The notes beneath the pieces are model-generated. The model ran no database searches. It saw only the letters and a list, made by a program, of their open reading frames with translations, and was not told where the DNA came from. Shown in pieces: positions 20,502-28,452 of a DNA stretch of 36,231 nt. The position numbers and the translations under genes are program-made. The DNA is taken from positions 1-36,231 of the forward strand of contig CAKQBM010000001.1 in assembly GCA_934216185.1 (NCBI GenBank), given 5' to 3'. Numbering within the stretch: position 1 is the first letter of the stretch; each line of letters starts with the position of its first letter. Source of the stretch: an uncultured Streptococcus sp. (GTDB lineage: Bacteria > Bacillota > Bacilli > Lactobacillales > Streptococcaceae).

Positions 20502-22484
20502 ATGAAAAAACGTGTTTTCTTAGCAGCAGGAGTTGCTGTACTCTCGGTAGCTGTTCTAGTAGCTTGTTCATCTGGTAATGGGAATAAGGAAGCAACTAAA
20601 CCAGTTACTTATACCTATGTATTTTCATCAGATCCTGCGACTCTGGATTATACAGTTTCTGGGCAAAAGTCTACAAAACAGATTACTGGTAATGTCATTG
20701 ATGGACTACTGGAAAATGATCAATATGGTAATCTGGTCCCATCAGTTGCAGAAGATTGGACTGTTTCAAAAGATGGCTTGACTTATACATATAAAATTCG
20801 TAAGGGTATTAAGTGGTATACCAATGAAGGCGAAGAATATGGAGAAGTTAAGGCTCAGGATTTTGTGACTGGTCTAAAACACGCTGCTGACAAGAAATCA
20901 GAAGCACTTTATCTTGTACAGGATTCTATTAAAGGATTAGATGACTATGTAAATGGGAAAACAACCGATTTTTCTACTGTTGGTGTAAAAGCAACAGACG
21001 ATTATACTGTAGTCTATACTTTAAACCATCCAGAATCTTTCTGGAATTCGAAGACAACAATGGGAATTCTTGCTCCTGTTAGCGAAGACTTTTTAGCTTC
21101 TAAAGGAGATGACTTTGGTAAGGCGACTGATGTAACAAGCATTCTATATAATGGGGCTTATCTTTTAAAAGGTCTTACATCTAAATCTTCTATTGAAATG
21201 ACTAAAAACCAAAATTATTGGGATAAACAAAATGTCTTTATTGATGATATTAAGCTGTCTTACTTTGATGGTCAGGATGCAGACTCTCTAGGACGTGGTT
21301 TTGATGAAGGAAATTATCCTGCAGCACCTCTCTTTAAAAACTCTGCTAACTATGAACGGCTAAAAGAAAAATATAAAGATAACATTATTTATAGTCAACA
21401 ACAAGGAACTACTTTCTATATTTCGACGAATATTGACCGTGTTGCCTACAATCATACCGCTAAAACAAGTGATGCAGAAAAATCATCTACTAAGAAGGCT
21501 TTGCTGAACAAAGATTTCCGTCAATCCTTGGCTTTTGCTACAGATCGTAAAGCAGGAATCTCTCAAGTATTTGGGGACGAAGTAGCACCGCGTAAATTAC
21601 GTACAAGTTTAACCCCTCCAACATTTGTACAGGTAGGAGAGCAGTCATTTGGGCAAGTAGCTAAGGCAGAATTGGATAAATTAGATGGTGTATGGAAAGA
21701 TGTCAGTCTTGATGATGCCCAGGATTCACTTCATAATGTAGATAAGGCTAAGACTAAATTTGAAGCTGCCAAGAAAACTCTTCAAGCTGATGGAGTACAG
21801 TTCCCTATTCATTTAGATATTCCAGTATCTTCTACTCGTCCAGAATTTGTGCGTCAAGCTCAATCTTATAAACAATCCGTCGAGGAAGCTATTGGAGCAG
21901 ATAATGTTGTAGTTGATATTCAACAAGTTTCTGACGATGAATTGGCAAGCATGACAGTTCTAGCTACTTCTAATACTAATACTGACTGGGATATTAATGC
22001 AAATAGTGGATGGGGACCTGATTACGCAGATCCGTCAACTTATCTAGATATATTTGATCCAATATCTGGACCAAATCTTCTTGGTTCATTAGGTGTAGTA
22101 CCAGGTAAAGACAGTTCAGCAATCAAAGCGGTTGGGTTAGATAAGTTTAAAGAGTTAATTACTGATGCTAATAGTGAGAAAACAAATCTTGAAAAACGAT
22201 ATGCTAAATATGCAAAAGCTCAAGCTTGGTTAACAGACAGTGCCTTGGTTATTCCTGTACACTCAGATGGTGCCCAAATGCTAGTAACGAAGAAAGTTCT
22301 AGGTACTGGTGCCGGTGGCTGGGTAGGTGATAAGACCAGTGAAAATAGCTACAAGTATCTGAAAATTCAAGATAAGATAGTCACTACTAAAGAAATGGAT
22401 GAGTTCCGCAAGAAATTTGCTGATGAAAAAGCCAAATCCAATGCTGATTATCAGAAGAACTTAGACCGTCATATTCAAGACTAA
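20502..22484 (+). CDS. Oligopeptide ABC transporter substrate-binding lipoprotein (AliA/AliB-like)
   Basis: This 660-residue extracellular lipoprotein is of SBP family 5 and closely resembles pneumococcal AliA/AliB (HppA-type) peptide receptors. These deliver oligopeptides to the Ami/Opp permease encoded elsewhere. The lipobox is LVAC with Cys22, and the signal peptide is MKKRVFLAAGVAVLS…. SBP_bac_5 features include FSSDPATLDYTVSGQKSTKQ, GLLENDQYGNLVPSVAEDW and WDINANSGWGPDYADPSTYLDIF near the C-terminal third. The correct start is the ATG at 20502 with GGAG upstream. The frame is open further 5', but that extension has no ribosome-binding site and crosses the promoter. No permease genes adjoin it, consistent with an orphan receptor. 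AliA versus AliB cannot be separated by eye. Confidence 0.92.
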   Translation: MKKRVFLAAGVAVLSVAVLVACSSGNGNKEATKPVTYTYVFSSDPATLDYTVSGQKSTKQITGNVIDGLLENDQYGNLVPSVAEDWTVSKDGLTYTYKIRKGIKWYTNEGEEYGEVKAQDFVTGLKHAADKKSEALYLVQDSIKGLDDYVNGKTTDFSTVGVKATDDYTVVYTLNHPESFWNSKTTMGILAPVSEDFLASKGDDFGKATDVTSILYNGAYLLKGLTSKSSIEMTKNQNYWDKQNVFIDDIKLSYFDGQDADSLGRGFDEGNYPAAPLFKNSANYERLKEKYKDNIIYSQQQGTTFYISTNIDRVAYNHTAKTSDAEKSSTKKALLNKDFRQSLAFATDRKAGISQVFGDEVAPRKLRTSLTPPTFVQVGEQSFGQVAKAELDKLDGVWKDVSLDDAQDSLHNVDKAKTKFEAAKKTLQADGVQFPIHLDIPVSSTRPEFVRQAQSYKQSVEEAIGADNVVVDIQQVSDDELASMTVLATSNTNTDWDINANSGWGPDYADPSTYLDIFDPISGPNLLGSLGVVPGKDSSAIKAVGLDKFKELITDANSEKTNLEKRYAKYAKAQAWLTDSALVIPVHSDGAQMLVTKKVLGTGAGGWVGDKTSENSYKYLKIQDKIVTTKEMDEFRKKFADEKAKSNADYQKNLDRHIQD

Positions 22485-22487
22485 TCG

Positions 22488-22514
22488 AATCTCCTCTTTT
22501 GAGGAGATTTTTTA
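22488..22514 (+). terminator. Terminator of the oligopeptide-binding gene
   Basis: AATCTCCTC and GAGGAGATT flank a TTTT loop and are followed by T5, directly after the stop codon. Confidence 0.9.
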
Positions 22515-22566
22515 TGTCGCGGTTTCCATGTAAGCACTTTAAAAAAGAGTTATTTTGCTTTAAAAA

Positions 22567-22575
22567 TGGTATAAT
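22567..22575 (+). promoter_or_regulatory. Extended -10 promoter of the AI-2E transporter/TPR operon
   Basis: TGGTATAAT (22567-22575) is a consensus extended -10, 27 nt upstream of the ATG. No good -35 lies at 16-18 nt, which extended -10 promoters tolerate. Confidence 0.55.
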
Positions 22576-22601
22576 GAGAGAATAATAGAAAGGAAGTATT
22601 T

Positions 22602-23768
22602 ATGGATCAAAAAGAGAAACATTTTAGCCTATCTTGGTTTTTTAAGTGGTTTTTAGATAACAAGGCAATTACAGTATTTTTGGTAACTTTATTATTGGGA
22701 CTGAATCTTTTTATTTTAAGTAAGATTAGTTTTCTATTTTCACCGGTTTTAGACTTTTTGGCAGTCGTGATGTTGCCAGTTATTCTATCTGGTTTACTAT
22801 ACTATTTACTGAATCCCATTGTTGATTGGATGGAGAAACACAAAATCAATCGTGTTGTAGCGATTAGTATTGTCTTTGTCATCATCGCTCTCTTTATCAT
22901 TTGGGGCTTGGCAGTAGCTATTCCAAATCTGCAACGTCAAGTTTTAACCTTTGCAAGAAATGTACCTATCTACCTTGAAGATGCAGACAGAGTTATTAAT
23001 GATTTGGTGACCAAGCGTTTGCCAGATGATTTCAGACCTCAATTAGAACAAGTTTTGACCAATTTTTCTAGCCAGGCTACAGTTTGGGCAAGCAAAGTTT
23101 CTTCTCAGGCAGTCAACTGGGTAAGCGCCTTTATTAGCGGGGCTTCTCAAGTGATTGTTGCCTTGATTATCGTTCCGTTCATGCTCTTTTATCTCTTACG
23201 TGATGGGAAAGGCCTACGTCACTATTTGACCCAATTCATGCCAACGAAATTGAAAGAACCTGTTGGACAGGTTTTGTCAGATGTGAATCAACAGTTGTCC
23301 AACTATGTTCGAGGGCAAGTAACAGTGGCTATTATTGTAGCAGTAATGTTTATCATCTTCTTCAAGATTATTGGTCTACGCTATGCGGTTACGCTGGGTG
23401 TTACTGCTGGTATTCTAAATCTGGTTCCTTATTTGGGTAGCTTCTTAGCCATGCTTCCTGCCCTAGTATTGGGCTTGATTGCTGGTCCAGTCATGCTTTT
23501 GAAAGTAGTGATTGTCTTTATCGTAGAACAAACTATTGAAGGCCGTTTTGTCTCTCCATTGATTTTGGGAAGTCAACTAAACATCCATCCCATTAATGTT
23601 CTCTTTGTTTTGTTAACTTCAGGATCCATGTTTGGCATCTGGGGAGTCTTGCTCGGTATTCCTGTTTATGCCTCTGCTAAGGTTGTCATTTCAGCGATTT
23701 TCGAATGGTATAAGGTAGTTAGTGGTTTATATGAACTAGAGGGAGAGGAAGTCAAGAGTGAACAATAG
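22602..23768 (+). CDS. AI-2E family transporter (polytopic membrane protein)
   Basis: This 388-residue integral membrane protein of the AI-2E (UPF0118) family has a likely seven- to eight-TM layout. Two hydrophobic segments follow the N-terminal charged stretch (residues ~18-80). A third is at ~85-108. A soluble amphipathic region follows (ARNVPIYLEDADRVINDLVTKRLPDDF…). A C-terminal TM cluster starts at about residue 180, with the family-typical LNLVPYLGSFLAMLPALVLG and EGRFVSPLILGSQLNIHPI. Members export or import varied small solutes; autoinducer-2 export is shown for only some, so the substrate is open. The gene overlaps the TPR gene by 11 bp, indicating one operon and translational coupling. 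Confidence 0.88.
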   Translation: MDQKEKHFSLSWFFKWFLDNKAITVFLVTLLLGLNLFILSKISFLFSPVLDFLAVVMLPVILSGLLYYLLNPIVDWMEKHKINRVVAISIVFVIIALFIIWGLAVAIPNLQRQVLTFARNVPIYLEDADRVINDLVTKRLPDDFRPQLEQVLTNFSSQATVWASKVSSQAVNWVSAFISGASQVIVALIIVPFMLFYLLRDGKGLRHYLTQFMPTKLKEPVGQVLSDVNQQLSNYVRGQVTVAIIVAVMFIIFFKIIGLRYAVTLGVTAGILNLVPYLGSFLAMLPALVLGLIAGPVMLLKVVIVFIVEQTIEGRFVSPLILGSQLNIHPINVLFVLLTSGSMFGIWGVLLGIPVYASAKVVISAIFEWYKVVSGLYELEGEEVKSEQ

Positions 23769-24987
23769 TCAACAGATGTTACAGGCTTTGGAAGAGCAAG
23801 ATTTAGCTAAGGCAGAGCACTATTTCGTCAAAGCTTTAGAAAATGATCCAAGTGACCTTCTGTATGAGTTGGCAACTTATCTTGAAGGGATTGGTTTTTA
23901 TCCTCAGGCCAAGGAAATTTACCTGAGAATTGTAGAGGATTTCCCAGAGGTTAATCTTAATCTAGCAGCTATTGCTAGCGAGGATGGTCAAATCGAAGAA
24001 GCCTTTGCTTATCTTGAGGAAATCCAAGCTGACAGTGACTGGTATGTTTCGGCTTTGGCTTTGAAGGCAGACCTCTACCAGCTGGAAGGTTTGACAGATG
24101 TGGCGCGTGAGAAATTATTGGAGGCCTTGACTTACTCAGAAGATCCTCTCTTGATATTGGGATTAGCAGAGTTGGATAGTGAGTTGGAAAATTATCAAGA
24201 GGCCATTCAAGGCTATGCCCAGTTAGATAACCGCTCGATTTATGAGCAAACAGGCATTTCTACCTATCAACGAATTGGCTTTGCCTATGCTCAGTTAGGG
24301 AAATTTGAAACGGCTACAGAGTTTTTAGAAAAAGCCTTGGAGTTAGAATACGATGACCTAACAGCTTTTGAGTTAGCTAGTCTTTACTTTGATCGAGAAG
24401 AATACCAAAAGGCTGTCCTCTATTTTAAGCAAATCGATACCATTTCTCCTGACTTTGAAGGCTATGAGTATGGTTATAGTCAGGCCTTACATAAGGAGCA
24501 TCAAGTTGCAGAAGCCCTGCGTATTGCTAAGCAAGGCTTAGAGAAAAATCCCTTTGAAACTCGCCTTTTGCTAGCTGCTTCACAATTCTCTTATGAATTA
24601 CATGATGCTAGCGGAGCAGAAAATTATCTCCTTACTGCAAAAGAAGACGCTGAGGATACAGAAGAAATCTTGCTTCGTTTGGCAACTATTTATCTGGAGC
24701 AGGAGCGTTATGAGGATATTCTAGACTTGCAAAGCGAGGAGCCAGAAAATCTTTTGACCAAGTGGATGATTGCTCGTTCTTATCAAGAAATGGACGATTT
24801 GGATACTGCCTATGAGCATTACCAAGAGTTAGCAGGAGATTTGAAGGACAATCCCGAATTTTTGGAACACTATATCTATCTCTTGCGTGAATTAGGCTAC
24901 TTTGAGGAGGCAAAAGTCAATGCACAAGCTTACTTAAAACTGGTTCCAGATGATGTTCAAATGCAAGAACTGTATGAAAGATTGTAA
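23758..24987 (+). CDS. Tetratricopeptide-repeat protein
   Basis: This 409-residue soluble, acidic, all-helical protein is made of about ten TPR-like units. Examples are LAKAEHYFVKALENDPSDLL, YPQAKEIYLRIVEDFPE, FETATEFLEKALELEYDDL and YQKAVLYFKQIDTISPDFEG. No enzymatic motif or signal peptide is present, so it probably acts as a cytoplasmic protein-protein scaffold. The GTG start is preceded by GGGAGAGGAAG inside the end of the AI-2E gene, and the overlap supports coupled expression. Similar TPR proteins are common in streptococci without an assigned function. Confidence 0.85.
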   Translation: MNNSQQMLQALEEQDLAKAEHYFVKALENDPSDLLYELATYLEGIGFYPQAKEIYLRIVEDFPEVNLNLAAIASEDGQIEEAFAYLEEIQADSDWYVSALALKADLYQLEGLTDVAREKLLEALTYSEDPLLILGLAELDSELENYQEAIQGYAQLDNRSIYEQTGISTYQRIGFAYAQLGKFETATEFLEKALELEYDDLTAFELASLYFDREEYQKAVLYFKQIDTISPDFEGYEYGYSQALHKEHQVAEALRIAKQGLEKNPFETRLLLAASQFSYELHDASGAENYLLTAKEDAEDTEEILLRLATIYLEQERYEDILDLQSEEPENLLTKWMIARSYQEMDDLDTAYEHYQELAGDLKDNPEFLEHYIYLLRELGYFEEAKVNAQAYLKLVPDDVQMQELYERL

Positions 24988-25003
24988 GAATTCATACATT
25001 ACA

Positions 25004-25041
25004 GAAAACTGCAAGTTATTTGAAGATAACTGCGGTTTTTT
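25004..25041 (+). terminator. Terminator of the AI-2E/TPR operon
   Basis: AAAACTGCAAGTTAT pairs imperfectly with ATAACTGCGGTTTT around a TTGAAG loop, followed by a T-run. It lies 17 nt after the TPR stop. Confidence 0.8.
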
Positions 25042-25185
25042 ACTGTTTTTTTCAAATAAATATGGCTGAGGTCTTATTGCAATGTGACGAGAATTTTTAT
25101 GTAAATCAGGTTAAGATTGTTTCATTAGAAGGGTAGGGTTTTGTTCTTATTTCAAAACTCTTATCTTAAAATTTCAAAATAGATT
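25042..25185. other. Non-coding stretch before the toxin-antitoxin locus
   Basis: AT-rich, with only short open frames (for example 24 codons from 25063). No recognisable product or ribosome-binding site. Confidence 0.4.
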
Positions 25186-25215
25186 ACACATAGCAGGCTA
25201 CGGCTTGTGTTTTTT
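25186..25215 (+). terminator. Hairpin with T-run just upstream of the antitoxin promoter
   Basis: ACACA-T-AGC pairs with GCT-TGTGT around AGGCTACG, followed by T6. No gene ends here, so it may be the relic 3' end of a lost gene or toxin copy. Its 3' arm begins the direct repeat found again after the toxin gene. Confidence 0.6.
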
Positions 25216-25240
25216 GTTTGACAAAATTAAAAAAATGTGT
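25193..25240 (+). repeat. Direct repeat, left copy, flanking the toxin-antitoxin locus
   Basis: GCAGGCTACGGCTTGTG, T6, GTTTGAC and a downstream AAAATGTG match the right copy at 25927-25968 with few substitutions and a small gap. The left copy contains the -35 and spacer of the antitoxin promoter. Confidence 0.85.
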
Positions 25241-25246
25241 AAGAAT
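25218..25246 (+). promoter_or_regulatory. Promoter of the candidate antitoxin RNA
   Basis: A consensus -35 TTGACA (25218-25223), a 17-nt spacer and an extended -10 TGTAAGAAT (25238-25246) predict a start near 25253. It is one of the better promoters in the window, as expected for abundant antitoxin RNA. Confidence 0.7.
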
Positions 25247-25252
25247 AAGAAG

Positions 25253-25384
25253 AATTGAAAACAGGAAAACTTACCTCCTTTCGATTCGTCAAGCCTTATC
25301 GTTAGGCAATGAGGGGGCGGAGAGACGCGCTCGTCAACAGAAGTATCTCATTGGAAATGTTGCTCACTTTTTAGTGAGCTTTTT
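25253..25384 (+). ncRNA. Candidate type III antitoxin RNA
   Basis: This predicted untranslated transcript is about 130 nt long, between a strong promoter and a Rho-independent terminator, immediately before the toxin ORF. It is much less AT-rich than its surroundings and strongly structured. GCCT/AGGC at 25293-25307 is a hairpin. GACG-CGCT-CGTC is at 25324-25335. CAATGAG (25307-25313) is the exact complement of CTCATTG (25347-25353), and CCTCC (about 25274-25278) can reach the G-run at 25313-25317 to make a pseudoknot. TCGTCAA occurs twice, 45 nt apart (25286, 25331), which may mark two degenerate repeat units. In type III systems such an RNA is cut by and binds the toxin. The repeat is weak, so the boundaries and unit are inferred. 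Confidence 0.55.
25362..25384 (+). terminator. Terminator between antitoxin RNA and toxin ORF
   Basis: GCTCAC (25362-25367), a six-nt loop, GTGAGC (25374-25379) and T5 form a canonical terminator only 15 nt before the toxin ATG. This placement lets partial read-through set a low toxin-to-antitoxin ratio, the hallmark of type III loci. Confidence 0.85.
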
Positions 25385-25399
25385 ATATAAGGAATAGAA

Positions 25400-25915
25400 A
25401 TGAAAAGTAAGAAGTTAAAATTAGGTCAAATTGATTTAAAAATGTGCAAGGATTACGACCTTATTCAAGCGATGGATTATGACTTTAATACGAAAGAAGT
25501 AATGAATAAAGGAAGGGGATTTGCGGTAACTGTTGTCAAAATACAGGGATTGACTTTTTTGATTCCATTTAGAAGTTATATTCCTAAAAAGTATCAGTTG
25601 AAGTATAAGCTTAGAAATTCGGTAAAAGAAGGATATGTTGAGGGATTAGATATTGGTAAAACCTTAATTTTAGAAGACAAAAGTTATTTACTAAATACAA
25701 CTTTTCGCCTTCGGAAAATCGAAGATTATTATAAAGTAATGGATAATGATAAAGCTATAATCAATAAGTTAGTGAAAGCTATTATAGATTATAACTGCGC
25801 TTTAGAAATAAATGATAGAAACAAACTTGAAGATCCTAAACGCTTTAAATTCTCAACATTCCAGAATTATTCTACTAGATTAAAAGTAATTACAGAAAAA
25901 GACTATTTAGAATAG
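25400..25915 (+). CDS. Probable type III toxin (ToxN/TenpN/CptN-like endoribonuclease)
   Basis: This 171-residue cytoplasmic protein has the length of ToxN. Residues ~38-60, GRGFAVTVVKIQGLTFLIPF followed by RS, resemble the ToxN/AbiQ beta-strand segment (…IGIVLEIQGHKYLAPLTS). GLDIGKTLILED near residues 81-92 fits the TenpN/CptN pattern 'GLDxxKaviI'. The C-terminal RFKFSTFQNYSTRL resembles the family's terminal serine-containing helix. Family members are RNA-guided-inhibited endoribonucleases acting in abortive phage defence. The start has AAGGAA 6 nt upstream. The gene is AT-rich with many Lys/Ile/Asp codons, unlike its neighbours, and is bracketed by direct repeats, suggesting acquisition. 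The context (strong promoter, structured RNA, terminator, ORF) supports the call more than the sequence alone. It could otherwise be an uncharacterised small protein. Confidence 0.7.
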   Translation: MKSKKLKLGQIDLKMCKDYDLIQAMDYDFNTKEVMNKGRGFAVTVVKIQGLTFLIPFRSYIPKKYQLKYKLRNSVKEGYVEGLDIGKTLILEDKSYLLNTTFRLRKIEDYYKVMDNDKAIINKLVKAIIDYNCALEINDRNKLEDPKRFKFSTFQNYSTRLKVITEKDYLE

Positions 25916-25926
25916 ATAGTGTTTCC

Positions 25927-25968
25927 GCAGGCTATGGCTTGTGTTTTTTTGTTTGACTAAAAATGTGG
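25927..25968 (+). repeat. Direct repeat, right copy, flanking the toxin-antitoxin locus
   Basis: GCAGGCTATGGCTTGTG, T7, GTTTGAC and AAAATGTG repeat the left copy at 25193. The hairpin arm and -10 seen at the left copy are degraded here (TTGACT, no extended -10). Confidence 0.85.
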
Positions 25969-26254
25969 ATTTAAAATCCAGGAAACATCAATAGGATAGG
26001 CAGATTTCAAATCCGTAAAATCATCTTCTTGAAGGAGTAGTCGTTTTGTCAAAAATAAGTATAGTGAAATGACTCAGTAATCCTTTTGTAAACTGTTAGA
26101 ATTGAATTTCAAACTTCTCAACTATAGGGGTAAAGATGATTATAAAAATGAATACAAAGATGAATACGATTTAAAAAAACGATAGTAATTAATGGAAATG
26201 ATTTTAAGGAAAAAATAAGTAAAAACTCAATTATCAATAAGCAACGGAAAGCAG

Positions 26255-26283
26255 TTGTAAACACCAATCTCTTGTGCTATAAT
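26255..26283 (+). promoter_or_regulatory. Promoter of the amino-acid ABC importer operon
   Basis: TTGTAA (26255-26260), 17 nt, then extended -10 TGCTATAAT (26275-26283), 29 nt before the first ATG, which has AAGGAGG at 26299-26305. Confidence 0.8.
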
Positions 26284-26312
26284 AGGGACAATTATTTTAA
26301 GGAGGTGTCAGT

Positions 26313-26954
26313 ATGTCTTATTTATTTGAGATATTACCGAGTTTATTGAGCGGTGCAAGCATGACTTTACAGGTTTTTGCACTGGTCTTGATTTTTTCTA
26401 TTCCCTTGGGCGTTTTGATTGCCTTTGCCTTGCAAGTCCATTGGAAGCCCCTCCATCATCTGATTAACATTTATATTTGGATCATGCGGGGTACACCCTT
26501 GCTCTTGCAATTGATCTTTATCTATTATGTGCTACCAAGCATTGGAATCCGTTTGGATCGCCTTCCTGCGGCTATCATTGCCTTTGTTTTGAATTATGCT
26601 GCTTACTTTGCTGAAATCTTCCGTGGGGGGATTGATACCATCCCTAAAGGTCAATATGAGGCTGCTAAGGTCTTGAAGTTTAGTCCTTTTGACACAGTGC
26701 GCTATATTATCTTGCCTCAGGTGACCAAGATTGTTCTCCCTAGTGTATTTAATGAGGTTATGAGTTTGGTCAAGGATACGTCTCTAGTCTACGCTCTAGG
26801 AATTTCAGACCTTATCTTAGCAAGCCGAACAGCTGCCAACCGTGACGCCAGCCTTGTTCCCATGTTCTTGGCAGGAGCCATTTACTTGATTTTGATTGGG
26901 ATTGTGACAATCATTTCCAAAAAAGTTGAGAAGAAGTACAGTTATTATAGATAG
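26313..26954 (+). CDS. Amino-acid ABC transporter permease
   Basis: This inner-membrane permease of the polar amino-acid (HisM/GlnP) family has 213 residues and about five hydrophobic segments. The EAA loop that contacts the ATPase is QYEAAKVLKFSPFDTVRYI followed by ILP. The preceding family motif is IMRGTPLLLQLIFIYYVLP, with the RGTP signature. It lies 9 nt before the ATPase gene and forms a three-gene importer with the AatB-like lipoprotein, so it probably works as a homodimer. The amino acid carried cannot be read from the sequence. Confidence 0.93.
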   Translation: MSYLFEILPSLLSGASMTLQVFALVLIFSIPLGVLIAFALQVHWKPLHHLINIYIWIMRGTPLLLQLIFIYYVLPSIGIRLDRLPAAIIAFVLNYAAYFAEIFRGGIDTIPKGQYEAAKVLKFSPFDTVRYIILPQVTKIVLPSVFNEVMSLVKDTSLVYALGISDLILASRTAANRDASLVPMFLAGAIYLILIGIVTIISKKVEKKYSYYR

Positions 26955-26963
26955 GAGGTTGAC

Positions 26964-27593
26964 ATGTTAGAATTACGAAATATCAATAAGAAATTCGGAG
27001 ACAAACGAATCCTGTCTGATTTCAGTCTAAGTATTCCTGAAAAGCAAATCCTAGCTATCGTTGGGCCTTCTGGTGGAGGTAAGACGACTCTCTTACGCAT
27101 GCTTGCAGGTCTTGAAACCATTGATTCAGGTCAAATCTTTTATAATGGAGAACCCTTAGAATTGGATGAATTGGAGAAGCGAAATCTACTGGGATTTGTA
27201 TTCCAAGATTTTCAACTTTTCCCTCATTTGTCAGTTTTAGACAATTTGACCTTATCGCCTGTGAAAACAATGGGAATGAAGCAGGATGAGGCTGAACAGA
27301 AGGCGCGTGGACTCTTGGAACAGTTAGGATTAGCAGGGCACGCAGATGCTTATCCATTCTCACTATCAGGTGGGCAAAAACAGCGGGTGGCTTTGGCACG
27401 TGCTATGATGATTGACCCAGAAATCATTGGTTACGATGAACCAACTTCTGCACTGGATCCAGAATTACGCTTGGAAGTGGAAAAACTAATCTTGCAAAAT
27501 AGGGAACTTGGCATGACCCAGATTGTGGTTACCCATGATTTACAGTTTGCGGAAAATATTGCAGATGTATTATTAAAAGTAGAACCTAAATAG
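26964..27593 (+). CDS. Amino-acid ABC transporter ATP-binding protein
   Basis: This cytoplasmic ATPase of 209 residues energises the importer. Walker A is GPSGGGKT (residues 34-41), the Q-loop VFQDFQLFPHLSV, the ABC signature LSGGQKQRVALARA (from about 134), Walker B/D-loop IIGYDEPTSALDPE (Asp159), and the switch histidine VTHDLQF. It is shorter than the ~240 residues common in this family, ending soon after the H-loop at KVEPK, but all catalytic motifs are present. Its TAG overlaps the ribosome-binding site of the next gene. Confidence 0.95.
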   Translation: MLELRNINKKFGDKRILSDFSLSIPEKQILAIVGPSGGGKTTLLRMLAGLETIDSGQIFYNGEPLELDELEKRNLLGFVFQDFQLFPHLSVLDNLTLSPVKTMGMKQDEAEQKARGLLEQLGLAGHADAYPFSLSGGQKQRVALARAMMIDPEIIGYDEPTSALDPELRLEVEKLILQNRELGMTQIVVTHDLQFAENIADVLLKVEPK

Positions 27594-27605
27594 GAGGAAA
27601 AAGTG

Positions 27606-28442
27606 ATGAAAAAATTGATGCTTATATTAGTCAGTCTAATGACTGCTTTGTTCTTAGTAGCTTGTGGGAAAAATGCTAGTGAAACTAGTGGAGATAATTG
27701 GTCTAAGTACGAGTCTAACAAGTCTATTACTATTGGATTTGATAGTACTTTTGTTCCAATGGGATTTGCTCAGAAAGATGGTTCCTATGCAGGATTTGAT
27801 ATTGATTTAGCTACAGCTGTTTTTGAAAAATATGGAATTACGGTAAATTGGCAACCGATTGATTGGGATTTGAAAGAAGCTGAATTGACAAAAGGAACGA
27901 TTGATCTGATTTGGAATGGCTATTCCGCTACAGACGAACGCCGTGAAAAGGTAGCATTCAGTAACTCATATATGAAGAATGAGCAGGTATTGGTGACTAA
28001 GAAATCTTCAGGTATCACGACTGCAAAGGATATGGCTGGAAAGACATTAGGAGCTCAAGCTGGTTCATCTGGTTATGAGGACTTTGAAGCAAATCCAGCG
28101 ATTTTGAAGGATATTGTTGCTAATAATAAAGCGAATCAATACCAAACCTTTAATGAAGCCTTGATTGATTTGAAAAACGATCGAATTGATGGTCTATTAA
28201 TTGATCGTGTCTATGCAAACTATTATTTAGAAGCAGAAGGCGTTTTAAATGATTATAATGTCTTTACAGTTGGACTAGAAACAGAAGATTTTGCAGTTGG
28301 AGCACGTAAGGAAGATACAACTCTGGTTAAAAAGATAAATGAAGGATTTTCTAATCTTTATAAGGATGGTAAGTTCCAGGAAATCAGCCAAAAATGGTTC
28401 GGAGATGATGTAGCAACCAAAGAAGTGAAGGAAGGAAAATAA
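27606..28442 (+). CDS. aatB: Amino-acid ABC transporter substrate-binding lipoprotein (AatB)
   Basis: This 278-residue lipoprotein of SBP family 3 captures the amino acid outside the membrane. It has a type II signal peptide with lipobox LVAC (Cys20). The mature part begins GKNASETSGDNW. The SBP_bac_3 core is visible in SITIGFDSTFVPMGFAQKDG, YAGFDIDLATAVFEKYG, WNGYSATDERREKVAFSNSY and AGKTLGAQAGSSGYEDFE. The sequence closely resembles pneumococcal AatB. A GTG at 27603 is in frame, but the ATG at 27606 has the better 8-nt spacing from AGGAGG (27592-27597). Third gene of the importer operon, ending at a hairpin terminator. Confidence 0.93.
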   Translation: MKKLMLILVSLMTALFLVACGKNASETSGDNWSKYESNKSITIGFDSTFVPMGFAQKDGSYAGFDIDLATAVFEKYGITVNWQPIDWDLKEAELTKGTIDLIWNGYSATDERREKVAFSNSYMKNEQVLVTKKSSGITTAKDMAGKTLGAQAGSSGYEDFEANPAILKDIVANNKANQYQTFNEALIDLKNDRIDGLLIDRVYANYYLEAEGVLNDYNVFTVGLETEDFAVGARKEDTTLVKKINEGFSNLYKDGKFQEISQKWFGDDVATKEVKEGK

Positions 28443-28452
28443 AATAGATAGG

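Larger units (their letters stand above)
25916..26312. other. Region after the toxin gene, with degenerate coding remnants
   Basis: This 397-bp gap begins with the right direct repeat (25927-25968). It then holds a 34-codon frame with no convincing start, 26081-26185, whose last residues read DDYKNEYKDEYDLKKR. I cannot identify it; it may be the tail of a lost gene. The promoter of the next operon lies at 26255-26283. Confidence 0.45.

Noticed and set aside
25042..25185. Short frame from 25063 as a small gene
   Set aside because: It has 24 codons, no ribosome-binding site and no recognisable sequence.
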